Counted from the first letter of the stretch, positions 1 through 9,490 are shown. The stretch is DNA of 64,000 bases from Roseobacter weihaiensis (GCF_020622345.1 NZ_JACNMO010000020.1:18438-82437), one strand, 5' to 3'. Notes: generated by a model from the letters alone, not told the origin. Numbers and translations are program-made.

Positions 1-2
1 GG

Positions 3-2147
3 TATTTCCTCACCCTGACCTGGATGCCGCCTGCCGACGACACGAGCCGGGCGAGCGGGTGGCTGTTCGAGGATACGCCCAACAAGGGCGCGAACCCGCG
101 CGAGCATCTTGCCGCGTTCCGTTCTCGCGGTGATCGGCTGCTCGGCCTCTTCGAAGGTTTCATGCCTGAAGCGACTTGGCTCTCCGACGACGAAACACTG
201 ACCTATCTGCATTCAACGATTTCGACCCGGCAGCAAACCGTAAGTGTCCCCGAGACGCCGATGCATCTCGACGCCTATCTCGCCGATGAGCCGCTGGTCG
301 GCGGTCTCGCGCCGCGCCTCGGCGACACGTATCTGCGCACGCTCTCCATCGTCGGCTTCCCGACGTCGACCTGGCCGGGCCTGCTCGACGAACTCAACGC
401 GCAAGCGTTCGAGTATCGCTGGGCGACCCGCGCCATCTGCCTCGACAAGACCGACGCGACCAAGCTCTTTACCCGCATCCGGCGCCAATGGTTCGCAAAG
501 CGCAAATCAGTGGCCGCGATCCTCAAGGAGGTGATGACCAACGAGGCCTCCACACTCCTCGACAGCGATGCCGACAATAAGGCGCTCGATGCCGACGAAG
601 CCTTGCAAGAACTCGGGAGCGACATCGTCGGCGCGGCCTATGTCACCGCGACGATCACGGTCTGGGACGAGGACGAACGCGGGGCGGACGCCAAGATCAA
701 GCTTGCCGAGAAGGTCGTGCAGGGCCGCGACTTCACCTGCATCCCGGAAACGCTGAACGCCATCGAAGCCTGGTTCGGATCGCTGCCCGGCCATCTCTAC
801 GCCAATGTCCGCCAACCGCCGATCTCGACGCTCAATCTCGCCCACATGATCCCGATCTCGGCGGTTTGGGCGGGGCCGCAGCGCAACGACCATCTGGACG
901 GCCCGCCGCTCTTCTATGCCGAGACGCAAGGCGCGACGCCGTTCCGCTTCTCGACGCATGTGGGTGATGTCGGCCACACATTGGTCGTCGGACCGACCGG
1001 CGCGGGAAAATCCGTGCTGCTCGCGCTCATGGCGCTGCAATTCCGGCGCTATGAGAACGCCCAGATCTTCGCCTTCGATTTCGGCGGCTCGATCCGCTGC
1101 GCGACCCTGGCCTGCAGCGGGGATTGGGAAGACCTCGGCCTCGCGCTGTCGGACGAAGACGACGCGGTCCAGCTGCAACCGCTCGCACGGATCGACGATC
1201 CAGCGGAACGCAGCTGGGCGCAGGACTGGCTCGCTGGGCTGTTGGTCCGAGAAAGGGTCACCATCGACCCGGTGGCGCGAGACCATCTCTGGTCGGCGCT
1301 GACCTCGCTGGCTTCGGCACCGGTCGAAGAGCGCACGCTGACGGGCCTCTCGGTCCTCCTGCAATCCAACGATCTAAAGCGCGCACTCGCGCCGTTCTGC
1401 CTGGGCGGCCCCTTCGGCCGCCTGCTCGACGCCGAAAGCGAGGCGCTCGGCTCAACCGACTTCCAAGCCTTCGAGACCGAAGGGCTGATAGGTTCCGCCG
1501 CAGCGCCCGCCGTGCTCGCTTATCTCTTTCACCGGATTGAGGCGCGGCTCGACGGACGACCCAGTCTCATCATTGTCGACGAAGGCTGGCTTGCGCTCGA
1601 CGACGCGACCTTCGGCTCGCAGCTGCGCGAATGGCTGAAAACGCTGCGTAAGAAGAACGCTTCCGTCGTCTTCGCCACCCAATCGCTCGCCGATATCGAC
1701 GGCTCCGACATCGCGCCCGCCATCGTCGAGAGCTGCCCGACCCGCATCTTCCTGCCCAACGAGCGCGCTTTCGAGCCGCAGATCTCCGCCACCTATCGCA
1801 GCTTCGGGCTGAACGACCGGCAGATCGAGATCGTCGCCCGCGCGACACCAAAGCGCGACTATTACTGCCAGTCGCGCCGCGGCAACCGGCTCTTCGCCCT
1901 AGGCCTCGGCGACGTCGCACTCGCCTTCACGGCGGCGTCCTCCAAAACCGACCACGCCGCCATCGACGCGATCCTCGAAGAGCACGGCCGCGACGGTTTC
2001 GCCGCCGCCTGGCTCGCCAGGCGCGATCTCGGCTGGGCGACCGAACTGCTCGGTCCCTTCGATGCCGTGATCGAAGCAACCTCATCCGCAACCCCAGAAG
2101 CCAACGACGATAAGGAGAAGACTGATGTTCAAGACCAAGACACGTAA
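3..2147 (+). CDS. trbE: Conjugal transfer ATPase TrbE (VirB4 family), 5' truncated by window edge
   Basis: This is the cytoplasmic ATPase that powers assembly of the conjugative type IV secretion channel. The reading frame is open from base 3, so the true start lies upstream. The family is usually about 800 residues and about 714 are visible. Walker A GPTGAGKS is at about base 990 and the Walker B-like LIIVDEGW at about 1567. A C-terminal ATFATQS-type segment (VVFATQS) follows, as in VirB4/TrbE proteins. The stop overlaps the start of trbJ by 23 bases, showing tight operon packing. Identity is firm; only the N-terminus is missing. Confidence 0.95.
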   Translation, partial: YFLTLTWMPPADDTSRASGWLFEDTPNKGANPREHLAAFRSRGDRLLGLFEGFMPEATWLSDDETLTYLHSTISTRQQTVSVPETPMHLDAYLADEPLVGGLAPRLGDTYLRTLSIVGFPTSTWPGLLDELNAQAFEYRWATRAICLDKTDATKLFTRIRRQWFAKRKSVAAILKEVMTNEASTLLDSDADNKALDADEALQELGSDIVGAAYVTATITVWDEDERGADAKIKLAEKVVQGRDFTCIPETLNAIEAWFGSLPGHLYANVRQPPISTLNLAHMIPISAVWAGPQRNDHLDGPPLFYAETQGATPFRFSTHVGDVGHTLVVGPTGAGKSVLLALMALQFRRYENAQIFAFDFGGSIRCATLACSGDWEDLGLALSDEDDAVQLQPLARIDDPAERSWAQDWLAGLLVRERVTIDPVARDHLWSALTSLASAPVEERTLTGLSVLLQSNDLKRALAPFCLGGPFGRLLDAESEALGSTDFQAFETEGLIGSAAAPAVLAYLFHRIEARLDGRPSLIIVDEGWLALDDATFGSQLREWLKTLRKKNASVVFATQSLADIDGSDIAPAIVESCPTRIFLPNERAFEPQISATYRSFGLNDRQIEIVARATPKRDYYCQSRRGNRLFALGLGDVALAFTAASSKTDHAAIDAILEEHGRDGFAAAWLARRDLGWATELLGPFDAVIEATSSATPEANDDKEKTDVQDQDT

Positions 2148-2904
2148 GCTCGCCGGACGCGCCGCCGCGGCTCTGTTGCTGTCGAGCGCGATCGCGCTCA
2201 CCCCGGCGACGGCACCGCCCGCTAACGCGTTTTTCGGCGGAGGGTTCGGCGGGATCGTCTACGATCCGACCAACCATGCCGAGAACCTTCTGACCGCCGC
2301 GCGGACGCTGGAGCAGATCAACAACCAGATCGCGCAGCTCCAGAACGAGGCCCAGATGCTGGTCAATCAGGCGCGCAACCTCGCGAGCCTGCCATACTCG
2401 TCGCTCTCACGCCTGCAATCCTCCGTCCAGCAAACCCAGCAGCTCTTGGGTGAAGCGCAGCGCATCGCCCATGACGTGGCGACGATCGACGAGGCCTTCA
2501 CGCAGGACTACGGCGCGGCCGCCGCGCGGGGCGATTTCGATGAGATGATCGCGGGCGCACAGGACCGCTGGCGAACCTCGGTCGCTGGGTTCGAGGATGC
2601 ACTCAAGGTCCAGGCAGGCGTCGTGGGCAATATCGAGACCGCGCGCGCCGAAATGCAGGCGCTCGTCGGCCGCAGCCAGGCCGCGACCGGCGCATTGCAG
2701 GCCACTCAGGCCGGCAACCAGCTTCTCGCCCTCCAAAGCCAGCAGATCTCCGATCTGACGGCCGCGATCGCCGCGCAGAACCGGGCGCAATCGCTCGAAG
2801 CCGCGCGTGTGGCGACGGCCGAGGCGCAGGCGCGCGAGAACCTCACGCGCTTCCTCGATTACGGCTCCGGCTACGAGCCGACGACCGTGCGGATGTTCCG
2901 GTAG
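2125..2904 (+). CDS. trbJ: P-type conjugative transfer protein TrbJ
   Basis: TrbJ is a periplasmic VirB5-like protein of the mating channel, probably a minor pilus component. A signal peptide covers residues 1 to about 35, ending PANA before FFGG. The mature start FFGGGFGGIVYDPTNHAEN is typical of TrbJ. The rest is helical and rich in Q and A, with coiled-coil character, matching the family. The length of 259 residues is normal. An AAGGAG ribosome site precedes the ATG, inside the end of trbE. Confidence 0.93.
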   Translation: MFKTKTRKLAGRAAAALLLSSAIALTPATAPPANAFFGGGFGGIVYDPTNHAENLLTAARTLEQINNQIAQLQNEAQMLVNQARNLASLPYSSLSRLQSSVQQTQQLLGEAQRIAHDVATIDEAFTQDYGAAAARGDFDEMIAGAQDRWRTSVAGFEDALKVQAGVVGNIETARAEMQALVGRSQAATGALQATQAGNQLLALQSQQISDLTAAIAAQNRAQSLEAARVATAEAQARENLTRFLDYGSGYEPTTVRMFR

Positions 2905-2910
2905 GCCGCG

Positions 2911-3189
2911 ATGAAGCTGACTGCCGAGACCACGCTGAAAGCCATCGCCATCGCCATGGGCGCGGGAGCCGGGCTCATGGCGGCGACAGAGCTTCAGCGC
3001 GCCGTTGAAGGGGAGCGTGCGGCCGAACCGGCGGCGGTGGTTTCGGACGATCCGCTCCGCGAGACCCTCCAGCGCTGCCGCTCGTTGACCCCGGAGGCGC
3101 TCGACGTCGACACCGCGTGTCAGGCCGCATGGGAGGAGAATCGCCGCCGGTTCTTTGGCACCTCCATCAACGATCCGGACACGGAGTAG
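2911..3189 (+). CDS. trbK: TrbK-like protein (putative entry exclusion)
   Basis: This is a small 92-residue protein between trbJ and trbL, the usual place of the TrbK 'alt' family in alphaproteobacterial elements. An N-terminal hydrophobic stretch (residues 8-25) suggests a membrane anchor or signal. The C-terminal part has the family pattern CRSLTPEA, a second Cys, then AAWEENRRRFFG. RP4 TrbK acts in entry exclusion; the same role here is inferred from position and size. No lipobox Cys is visible, unlike RP4 TrbK. Confidence 0.8.
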   Translation: MKLTAETTLKAIAIAMGAGAGLMAATELQRAVEGERAAEPAAVVSDDPLRETLQRCRSLTPEALDVDTACQAAWEENRRRFFGTSINDPDTE

Positions 3190-3192
3190 GTC

Positions 3193-4482
3193 ATGGACGG
3201 CGTCGGCGTCATCGATCGGTTCCTGGAGGTCTTCACCACCTATATCGACAGCGGGTTCGGGCTGCTCGGCGGCGACGTCGCTTTCCTCGCGACCACGCTG
3301 ATCGTCATCGATGTCACCCTTGCAGCGCTCTTCTGGGCTTGGGGCGCGGATGACGACATCATCGGAAGGCTCGTCAAGAAGACGCTCTTCGTCGGCGTGT
3401 TCGCTTACATCATCAGCAACTGGAACACGCTCGCCCGCATCGTCTTCGAGAGCTTCGCGGGCCTCGGACTCGTCGCCACCGGCGGCGCGATCGGCGCAGG
3501 CGAGCTTTTGCAGCCGGGCCGCATCGCCGCCGTCGGGCTCGAAGCCGGGCAACCCATTCTCGAATCCATCGCCGACCTGATGGGGTTCGTTTCCTTCTTC
3601 GAGAACTTCATCCAGATCTCGATCCTGCTCTTCGCCTGGATCGTGGTCCTGCTGTCCTTCTTCATCCTCGCGATCCAGCTCTTCGTCACCCTCATCGAGT
3701 TCAAGCTGGCGACGCTCGCGGGCTTCATCCTCGTCCCCTTCGGTCTTTTCAACAAGACGGCCTTCATGGCCGAACGCGTCCTAGGTCTCGTCATCTCCTC
3801 GGGCGTCAAGGTACTCGTACTCGCCGTGATCGTCGGGATCGGATCCACCATTTTCAGTGAGTTCACCACCGGCTTTGTTGGCGAACCGACCATCGGCGAC
3901 GCTATGGCCGTGGTTTTGGCGGCCCTTTCTATCCTCGCGCTCGGCATCTTCGGCCCCGGCATCGCCAACGGTATCGTCTCCGGCGGTCCGCAGCTTGGTG
4001 CTGGGGCCGCCGTTGGTGCCGGGCTTGCCGCGGGTGGTGTCGTCGCTGGAGGTCTCGCAGGCGCAAAGATCGCCGGGGCCGCAGGCGGAGCGGCCTTGCG
4101 TGGTGGGTCTGCCGTCGCCGGTGGCGCGTCGACCGCCTTCAAGATCGGCGCGGCCTCGGGCACATCCACCACCGGGAAAGCCGCGAGCGGCATGGCTGCG
4201 GTCGGTCAGGCCGGAGTCAATACCGCCATCAGCCCGCTCAAGCGCGCCGTCGGCGACAGCTACCGCTCCGGCTCGCGCGCCGCCTTCGAGGCGACCGGCG
4301 GCAAGTTCAGCAATTCCCCGGCCAGCATGCCGACCCCTGCCAATGACGGTCCGCCCGCCTGGGCGCGCCGCATGAAGCGCCAGCAATCATTGCACCACGG
4401 CGCCATGACCACCGCCCACGCGCTGCGCTCAGGCGATGGCGGCGGTGCGGGCACGGCCATCAGCCTTTCGGAGAAATCATGA
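3193..4482 (+). CDS. trbL: P-type conjugative transfer inner-membrane protein TrbL
   Basis: TrbL is the VirB6-like polytopic inner-membrane component of the channel. Several hydrophobic segments lie between residues about 30 and 270 (for example around FILVPFGLFNKTAF). They are followed by a long Gly/Ala-rich tail and a polar C-terminus with the PPAWARRMKR motif common in TrbL. The length of 429 residues is normal. It starts 3 bases after trbK and its stop overlaps the trbF ATG (ATGA). Confidence 0.92.
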   Translation: MDGVGVIDRFLEVFTTYIDSGFGLLGGDVAFLATTLIVIDVTLAALFWAWGADDDIIGRLVKKTLFVGVFAYIISNWNTLARIVFESFAGLGLVATGGAIGAGELLQPGRIAAVGLEAGQPILESIADLMGFVSFFENFIQISILLFAWIVVLLSFFILAIQLFVTLIEFKLATLAGFILVPFGLFNKTAFMAERVLGLVISSGVKVLVLAVIVGIGSTIFSEFTTGFVGEPTIGDAMAVVLAALSILALGIFGPGIANGIVSGGPQLGAGAAVGAGLAAGGVVAGGLAGAKIAGAAGGAALRGGSAVAGGASTAFKIGAASGTSTTGKAASGMAAVGQAGVNTAISPLKRAVGDSYRSGSRAAFEATGGKFSNSPASMPTPANDGPPAWARRMKRQQSLHHGAMTTAHALRSGDGGGAGTAISLSEKS

Positions 4483-5165
4483 GATTCAAGCGACCCAGCG
4501 TGCGATACGCCAAGACCCCGGAACCGGTGACCCCATACCAGAAGGCTGCCCAGGTTTGGGATGAACGCATGGGTTCGACCCGCGTCCAGGCGCGCAACTG
4601 GCGCCTCATGGCCATCGGGTGCCTCGCCACCACCGCGACCTTCGGTCTCGCGCTGGTCTGGCAATCAACACAGGGCACTATTGTCCCTTATGTGGTCGAG
4701 GTCGATCAATTGGGCGCGGCTCAGGCCGTCGCGCCGGCCACCGCCAATTATCGGCCGACCGATCCTCAGATCGCCTTCCACCTCGCGCGCTTCATCGAGA
4801 ATGTTCGCCAGGTTCCCGCCGACCCGATCGTGCTCCGGCAGAACTGGCTCAGGGCCTATGACTTCACCACCGATCGCGGGTCGGTCGCGCTCAACGACTT
4901 CGCTCGCGAAAACGACCCCTTCGCCAACGTCGGCGAGGTCCAGGTCACCGCCGAAATCTCCAGCGTCATCCGCGCCTCCGACAACAGCTTTCGCGTCGCC
5001 TGGACCGAGCGCCGCTACGTGAACGGACAGCTCTCCGGCACCGAACGCTGGACCGGCATTCTGAGCGTCGTCATCCAGCCGCCCCGCGATGCCGACCGCC
5101 TCCGCAAAAACCCCCTCGGCGTCTTCGTGCACGCCATCAACTGGTCACGGGAGAACGCCCAATGA
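4479..5165 (+). CDS. trbF: Conjugal transfer protein TrbF (VirB8-like)
   Basis: TrbF is a bitopic inner-membrane assembly factor of the secretion channel. A cytoplasmic N-terminus of about 45 residues contains the family motif PYQKAAQVWDER. One membrane span follows at about 47-65, then a periplasmic VirB8-type domain with GTERWTG and NPLGVFVHAINWSR near the end. The 228-residue length is normal. It overlaps both neighbours by 4 bases. Confidence 0.94.
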   Translation: MRFKRPSVRYAKTPEPVTPYQKAAQVWDERMGSTRVQARNWRLMAIGCLATTATFGLALVWQSTQGTIVPYVVEVDQLGAAQAVAPATANYRPTDPQIAFHLARFIENVRQVPADPIVLRQNWLRAYDFTTDRGSVALNDFARENDPFANVGEVQVTAEISSVIRASDNSFRVAWTERRYVNGQLSGTERWTGILSVVIQPPRDADRLRKNPLGVFVHAINWSRENAQ

Positions 5166-6202
5166 CATACCGAGTGTCAGCCAAACTTTCGATCACAACA
5201 CTTCTCGCCGGCTCGATGCTGGCCGCATGCGCGACGTTCAAACCACCGGAGATCGCATATGACGATCCGGTTGCTGCAACGCTGGTCGCCGACCCACCGC
5301 GGCCGGTCAGGATCGTGGAGACACCCGAGCCCTTGCCGTTGCCCGGCCAGCTCATGCGGGTCGACGCCGATCCCAAGTCCCCACAAGCCGCAGAACCCAC
5401 CGAACGCGTGACCAACGCGAACGCCGCCGCCCGGATCGAACCGGTGCGCGACGGCTTCATCAACGCCGTACAGCTCTATCCATATAGCTCCGGCGCGCTC
5501 TATCAGGTCTACACATCCCCCGGACAGGTCACAGATATCGCGCTACAGGCGGGCGAAAGCCTTGTCGGGTCCGGCCCCATCGCTGCCGGAGACACGGCCC
5601 GCTGGATCATCGGCGACACCGAGAGCGGCTCCGGCGATAACCGTCGCATCCATGTGCTCGTGAAACCGACCCGGCCCGATCTCGTCACCAACCTCGTCAT
5701 CAACACAGATCGGCGGACCTATCATCTGGAGCTGCGCGCGACGCCGCAGGCCTATATGGCCTCCGTCTCATGGCAATATCCCGAGGACGAGTTGATTGCG
5801 CTGCGTCGCGAAAACGATCGCGCGGAGGCGAGCCTTCCGATCGGGCGCAATGTCGATCTCGACGATCTCAACTTCCGCTACCGGATCACCGGTGACCGCG
5901 CGCCCTGGCGACCGCGCCGCGCTTTCGATGACGGGCGGCAGGTCTTCATCGAGTTTCCGCGCGGGATCGGCCAAGGCGAGATGCCGCCGCTCTTCGTGAT
6001 CGGACCGGAAGGAGACGGCCAGCTCGTCAATTACCGCATTCGGCGCAATTACATGATCGTCGATCGGCTCTTCGCCGCCGCCGAGCTGCGTCTTGGAGAC
6101 CGCCAGCGGGTCGTCCGGATCGTGCGGACTGATGGGGTCCGGCGCAGCGAGCGAAGTGAGGAGCGCGTGGTTTCCGCGTGGCGGCCCGATGAGGACCGTT
6201 GA
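5162..6202 (+). CDS. trbG: Conjugal transfer lipoprotein TrbG (VirB9-like)
   Basis: TrbG is a periplasmic/outer-membrane core-complex subunit. Its lipoprotein signal has the lipobox LAAC with Cys at residue 23. The body has the VirB9/CagX beta-rich domain, with RTYHLEL and an NFRYRITGD segment before the C-terminal domain. The 346-residue length is slightly long for the family. It overlaps trbF by 4 bases and precedes trbI by 3 bases. Confidence 0.93.
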   Translation: MTYRVSAKLSITTLLAGSMLAACATFKPPEIAYDDPVAATLVADPPRPVRIVETPEPLPLPGQLMRVDADPKSPQAAEPTERVTNANAAARIEPVRDGFINAVQLYPYSSGALYQVYTSPGQVTDIALQAGESLVGSGPIAAGDTARWIIGDTESGSGDNRRIHVLVKPTRPDLVTNLVINTDRRTYHLELRATPQAYMASVSWQYPEDELIALRRENDRAEASLPIGRNVDLDDLNFRYRITGDRAPWRPRRAFDDGRQVFIEFPRGIGQGEMPPLFVIGPEGDGQLVNYRIRRNYMIVDRLFAAAELRLGDRQRVVRIVRTDGVRRSERSEERVVSAWRPDEDR

Positions 6203-6205
6203 GCC

Positions 6206-7429
6206 ATGACCGGGACGGAAGATCAGCAACCAGATGAACGCCCCGACGACCCGCCGCGCTCGGAACAGGACATCGCCAGAGAACTCCGCTTGCGGCCGGA
6301 TCCGCCGCGCGTCATGCGCCTCTCGCGCAAGGCCATCACGGTTCTCACCGTCGCAGGTGGGCTCGGCATCGGGGCGATCCTAATCGTCGCGCTGCAGGGT
6401 CCGGATCGGACCGATGGGCCAACTGAATTGTTTTCGACGGAACGCGTTCAAGAAGCCGAAGGCCTTCTGGGTCTACCGCGCGACTACGCGTCGATCCCGC
6501 AGCTCGGGCCACCGCTACCGGGCGAACTGGGACGGCCGGTTCTGTCTGCGCAGCGTCGGGGTGAGCCAGTGCCTGTCGTGCCCGCAACCGGCTCCGCCGT
6601 CGATCCGGACGAACAACTTCGCTTGCAGGAGGCGGAAGCGGCCCGGCTCGCGACGCTCTTCGCGGATGCAAGCTCGAGTGGCGCAGGTGCTGCGCGACCG
6701 CAGGCACTACCCGCAACATCTCCGGCGCCCGGATTGCAAGGTCTATTTCCGGCGTCAGCGGGATCTTCGCGCCAGCCGGATGCGACAGAACGACAAGAGG
6801 CGTTTTTGGATCGAGAGGTGGATCGACGGACCACTGCCGCGGATCGGCTGCAGTCTCCGCCGAGCCCTTACGTCCTGCAAGCCGGATCCGTCATCGAAGC
6901 CGCGCTGCTGACAGGTCTGCGCTCCGATCTTCCCGGGCAGATCACGGCGCAGGTCACCGCGAATGTCTATGACAGCCCGACCGGGCAATTCCTGCTGATC
7001 CCACAAGGGGCGCGGCTCCTCGGCGAGTATGACAGCCGCGTTGAAACCGGTCAGCGGCGCGTCCTCTTGGCGTGGACTCGATTGATCCTACCCGATGGAC
7101 GTTCTGTCGTCCTCGAACGCCAGCCCGGGACCGACCAAGCTGGCTACGCAGGCCTCGAAGATGGTGTGGACAATCACTGGGGCCAGTTGTTCCGCGCGGC
7201 CGGTCTCGCCACGATTCTCAATATCGGGCTCGAGACAGGCGAGGATGGCGGCGATGACATTGCCGAGGCGATCCGCGACGGCACCCAGGATACGATAGGG
7301 CGCGCGGGCGAGGCCATCGTCCAGCGCCAACTCAACATCCCACCGACGCTTACGATCCGGCCCGGTTTCCCGGTACGCGTGATGGTGACGCGCGATCTCA
7401 TTCTTGAGCCACATGGAGACATGCGATGA
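6206..7429 (+). CDS. trbI: Conjugal transfer protein TrbI (VirB10-like)
   Basis: TrbI bridges the inner and outer membranes and forms the channel core. A cytoplasmic N-terminus is followed by a membrane span at about residues 45-66 and a proline-rich linker. The VirB10 domain then starts around VLQAGSVIEAALLTGLRSDLPG and includes IPQGARLLGEYDS and the PGFPVRVMVTRDL end. The 407-residue length is normal. Its stop overlaps the start of the DUF2274 gene. Confidence 0.94.
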   Translation: MTGTEDQQPDERPDDPPRSEQDIARELRLRPDPPRVMRLSRKAITVLTVAGGLGIGAILIVALQGPDRTDGPTELFSTERVQEAEGLLGLPRDYASIPQLGPPLPGELGRPVLSAQRRGEPVPVVPATGSAVDPDEQLRLQEAEAARLATLFADASSSGAGAARPQALPATSPAPGLQGLFPASAGSSRQPDATERQEAFLDREVDRRTTAADRLQSPPSPYVLQAGSVIEAALLTGLRSDLPGQITAQVTANVYDSPTGQFLLIPQGARLLGEYDSRVETGQRRVLLAWTRLILPDGRSVVLERQPGTDQAGYAGLEDGVDNHWGQLFRAAGLATILNIGLETGEDGGDDIAEAIRDGTQDTIGRAGEAIVQRQLNIPPTLTIRPGFPVRVMVTRDLILEPHGDMR

Positions 7430-7671
7430 ACAGGTTAAAGCTCGGCGATATCCGCGACGAAAGGCCGATCAAGCTGACCGTAGAGCTACCGGCGGAAGTG
7501 CATCGCGACTTAACGGTCTACGCAGAGATTCTTGGCGCCGAGAACGGGAATAAACTCGAACCCGTAAAGCTGATCGCGCCTATGCTGGAGCGGTTCATGA
7601 AAACCGATCGCGGATTTGCGAAGCTCAGGAAAGAACGCCGTTCCGTTTCGCTTCGATCCGCCCAAGACTAA
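7426..7671 (+). CDS. DUF2274 protein, trb operon tail
   Basis: This 81-residue protein is of the DUF2274 type that regularly follows trbI in Trb-type integrative elements. The start reads LKLGDIRDERPIKLTVELPAEVH, and the family's MLERFMKTDR segment is near the end. The last dozen residues (ERRSVSLRSAQD) look unlike the family. They are encoded over the 3' end of the convergent LysR gene, with an overlap of 47 bases. The C-terminus may have been remade where conjugation backbone meets cargo. Function is unknown; a ribbon-helix-helix-like regulator is only a guess. Confidence 0.8.
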   Translation: MNRLKLGDIRDERPIKLTVELPAEVHRDLTVYAEILGAENGNKLEPVKLIAPMLERFMKTDRGFAKLRKERRSVSLRSAQD

Positions 7672-8539
7672 TAAACCGACGAAGCGCCGGGTTGTCTGTT
7701 TCAGGACGCCAGGTCAACGAGAAAGGCACTCGTTCTTCTTCATTTCCGATCGGAACGAAACGAACATTCGGGTATGTGACTCCCCGCCAGTGGTCAGTAA
7801 CAAGGCATACACCCAGCCCTAGGCCGACGAGCGCCATGAGACCCTCGCGTCCGAGCTTATGACGCTGAACCTGACTGTTACGCCATATATCAACCATGCA
7901 TCGCAGAATATAATCGCTTACCTCTGGTCCTGGATCTCGATCACTTAGCAAGAGTGTCGCGTGGTGTAGATCGTGCACGCTGAGCTGATCAACGGTGGCC
8001 AAGGCATCACTAGATGGTACCGCAAGGAAAATCCGTTCGCGAGCTAGGACAAAACTATCCCCGCTCTCTGTTTCTGGCTCGCCAACCGCAATCATCGCGT
8101 CAATCTTCCGATGGCTCAGGTCTGTAAGCAAGCCGCCACGATCTGACTCTTTGATGCAAACGACGACTTCAGGATGCGCTTCAAAAAATGAATGAAAGAC
8201 ATTGCGGATAGGGCCTCTTGAGAGCGATGCGATAACCCCGACACTTAGCCGTCCAGCACCAGCGGTTCCTTCGTGCTGCGCAGACTCTACCGCTACGTTC
8301 AAGTCATTTACAATGTACCGGACTCTCTCCGAAAAACATATGCCAGCAGGCGTGAGTCTTGCGCCGTTCGTCTGTCGCTCGAACAATGAAACACCCAGCC
8401 TGTCCTCAAGCTTTTGAATTCGTCGGCTCACGGATGATTGACCAATTCCAAGCTTACTGGCCGCTCTACGAAAACTGCCAGTCTCTGCAACGGCTAGCGC
8501 TGCAGTCAATTGGTGCAGTTCAACATGCTGATCTTTCAC
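7625..8539 (-). CDS. LysR family transcriptional regulator
   Basis: This 304-residue regulator has an N-terminal winged helix (FRRAASKLGIGQSSVSRRIQKLEDRLGVSLFER, residues about 21-53). A periplasmic-binding-type effector domain follows. The start codon is GTG and no strong ribosome site precedes it. It is the last gene of a minus-strand series that includes a VOC protein, two NmrA-type reductases and an SDR, so it may control them; this is inferred from position only. Its 3' end overlaps the DUF2274 gene from the opposite strand. Confidence 0.9.
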   Translation of the reverse strand: MKDQHVELHQLTAALAVAETGSFRRAASKLGIGQSSVSRRIQKLEDRLGVSLFERQTNGARLTPAGICFSERVRYIVNDLNVAVESAQHEGTAGAGRLSVGVIASLSRGPIRNVFHSFFEAHPEVVVCIKESDRGGLLTDLSHRKIDAMIAVGEPETESGDSFVLARERIFLAVPSSDALATVDQLSVHDLHHATLLLSDRDPGPEVSDYILRCMVDIWRNSQVQRHKLGREGLMALVGLGLGVCLVTDHWRGVTYPNVRFVPIGNEEERVPFSLTWRPETDNPALRRFISLGRIEAKRNGVLS

Positions 8540-8650
8540 TTTCCATAAACCCAGTTTGCTTCAGATCTTCTTTGCCCCCAATTCGATAGCCAGATTGTCC
8601 GAGTATTGATCCAAAGATCAGAGATCTGGTTCCATTTTAACTTCGCGCTC

Positions 8651-9049
8651 TCAAAGCCATTCTGGTCGGACTGCTCCTTCGTGCCCGGGCGTGCGCCAAG
8701 CATTTTCCATGTAATCCTCTCGTTCGATCCGCAATCCGCCAAGCCGCGCCCCGCCGCTGGCCTCAAACAGGACGCCGGGTCCGATCGGCGTCTCGATCAA
8801 CATGGCGCCAGGAGCGTCGCGCAGCGCTTCGATGTCGTCGACTTCAAAGAACAAAATCGGCGACTTACCCGCCATGTGCGAGGCAAATACGATGTCCGCC
8901 CCGGCACCGTGCCGCACTGAGGCGACGCGTGCACCAAACCGATCGAGGAAGAAGCGTAAGTTGCCGCCCAGGGTCTGGACGTGAAGGCGAGCGTCCGCCT
9001 CCACATCACTTGATCCCATGTAGACGAGCCGTAGCGATCCGAGCTTCAT
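8651..9049 (-). CDS. VOC (glyoxalase-fold) family protein
   Basis: This is a 132-residue single-domain protein of the vicinal oxygen chelate fold: it starts MKLGSLRLVYMGSSDVEAD, and LFFEVDDIEALR and GVLFEASGGARLGG follow. Such proteins include glyoxalases, bleomycin-type resistance proteins and ring-cleaving enzymes; the substrate is unknown. The frame is open 195 bases further upstream, but the residues there are low-complexity and overlap the preceding gene. The Met at 9049 starts the domain. Confidence 0.75.
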   Translation of the reverse strand: MKLGSLRLVYMGSSDVEADARLHVQTLGGNLRFFLDRFGARVASVRHGAGADIVFASHMAGKSPILFFEVDDIEALRDAPGAMLIETPIGPGVLFEASGGARLGGLRIEREDYMENAWRTPGHEGAVRPEWL

Positions 9050-9059
9050 ACCAAGCCTA

Positions 9060-9490
9060 TCAAAGCCGTCCGGCCATCTGCAACCCACCGCGAATGTTGA
9101 GGGCGAACAGGACGATGATGGCGAGCCCGGCGACCGCCTCCACGATCTGAAGCGTCGCGTAGAGACTATCAAATGCGCCAGCGCGCGCCTTGCTGGATAG
9201 CCAGAATGTGACCAGTAGAAACACGACAACACCGACCACCCCAATCATCGGCATTCGGGCGAGTTTGGCGTCCGCAAGCGCCTGCTGCGCTGGTTCCACG
9301 ATGTTCGCGCCGGTCTTGCCTGTGATCATAACGAGTGGCAGCGTCGCAAGCATCGCCCAAGGCATGACAGTGCGAAGAGCGGCACGGCGTCGCGGGAGCC
9401 CAGCAGACTCGTGCCGATGGCCGCAGACCAGAAACCGAGTATCATTGCGAAGCTCAGCACGCCGATGACAAGGTGAATCGTATGAGTCAT
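9060..9490 (-). pseudogene. Small integral membrane protein, frameshifted
   Basis: A GAGGAG ribosome site precedes ATG at 9490. The first frame encodes a membrane segment (THTIHLVIGVLSFAMILGFW) and runs to about LLGSRDA. From about 9395 to 9360 the membrane-protein signal moves to the next frame (VMPWAMLATLPLVMITG). It continues through two more hydrophobic segments to the stop at 9060. Joining the two frames gives a protein of about 140 residues with four spans. The break is a single-base indel or a sequencing error. It lies 17 bases after the NmrA-type gene, in the same operon. Family not recognised. Confidence 0.6.

Noticed and set aside
507..1364. Long minus-strand ORF inside trbE
   Set aside because: Shadow of the GC-rich TrbE frame; the opposite frame has clear ATPase motifs and this one has none.
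2407..3552. 381-residue minus-strand ORF across trbJ, trbK and trbL
   Set aside because: It spans three well-supported genes and its residues are Arg/Ala/Gly-rich without a domain.
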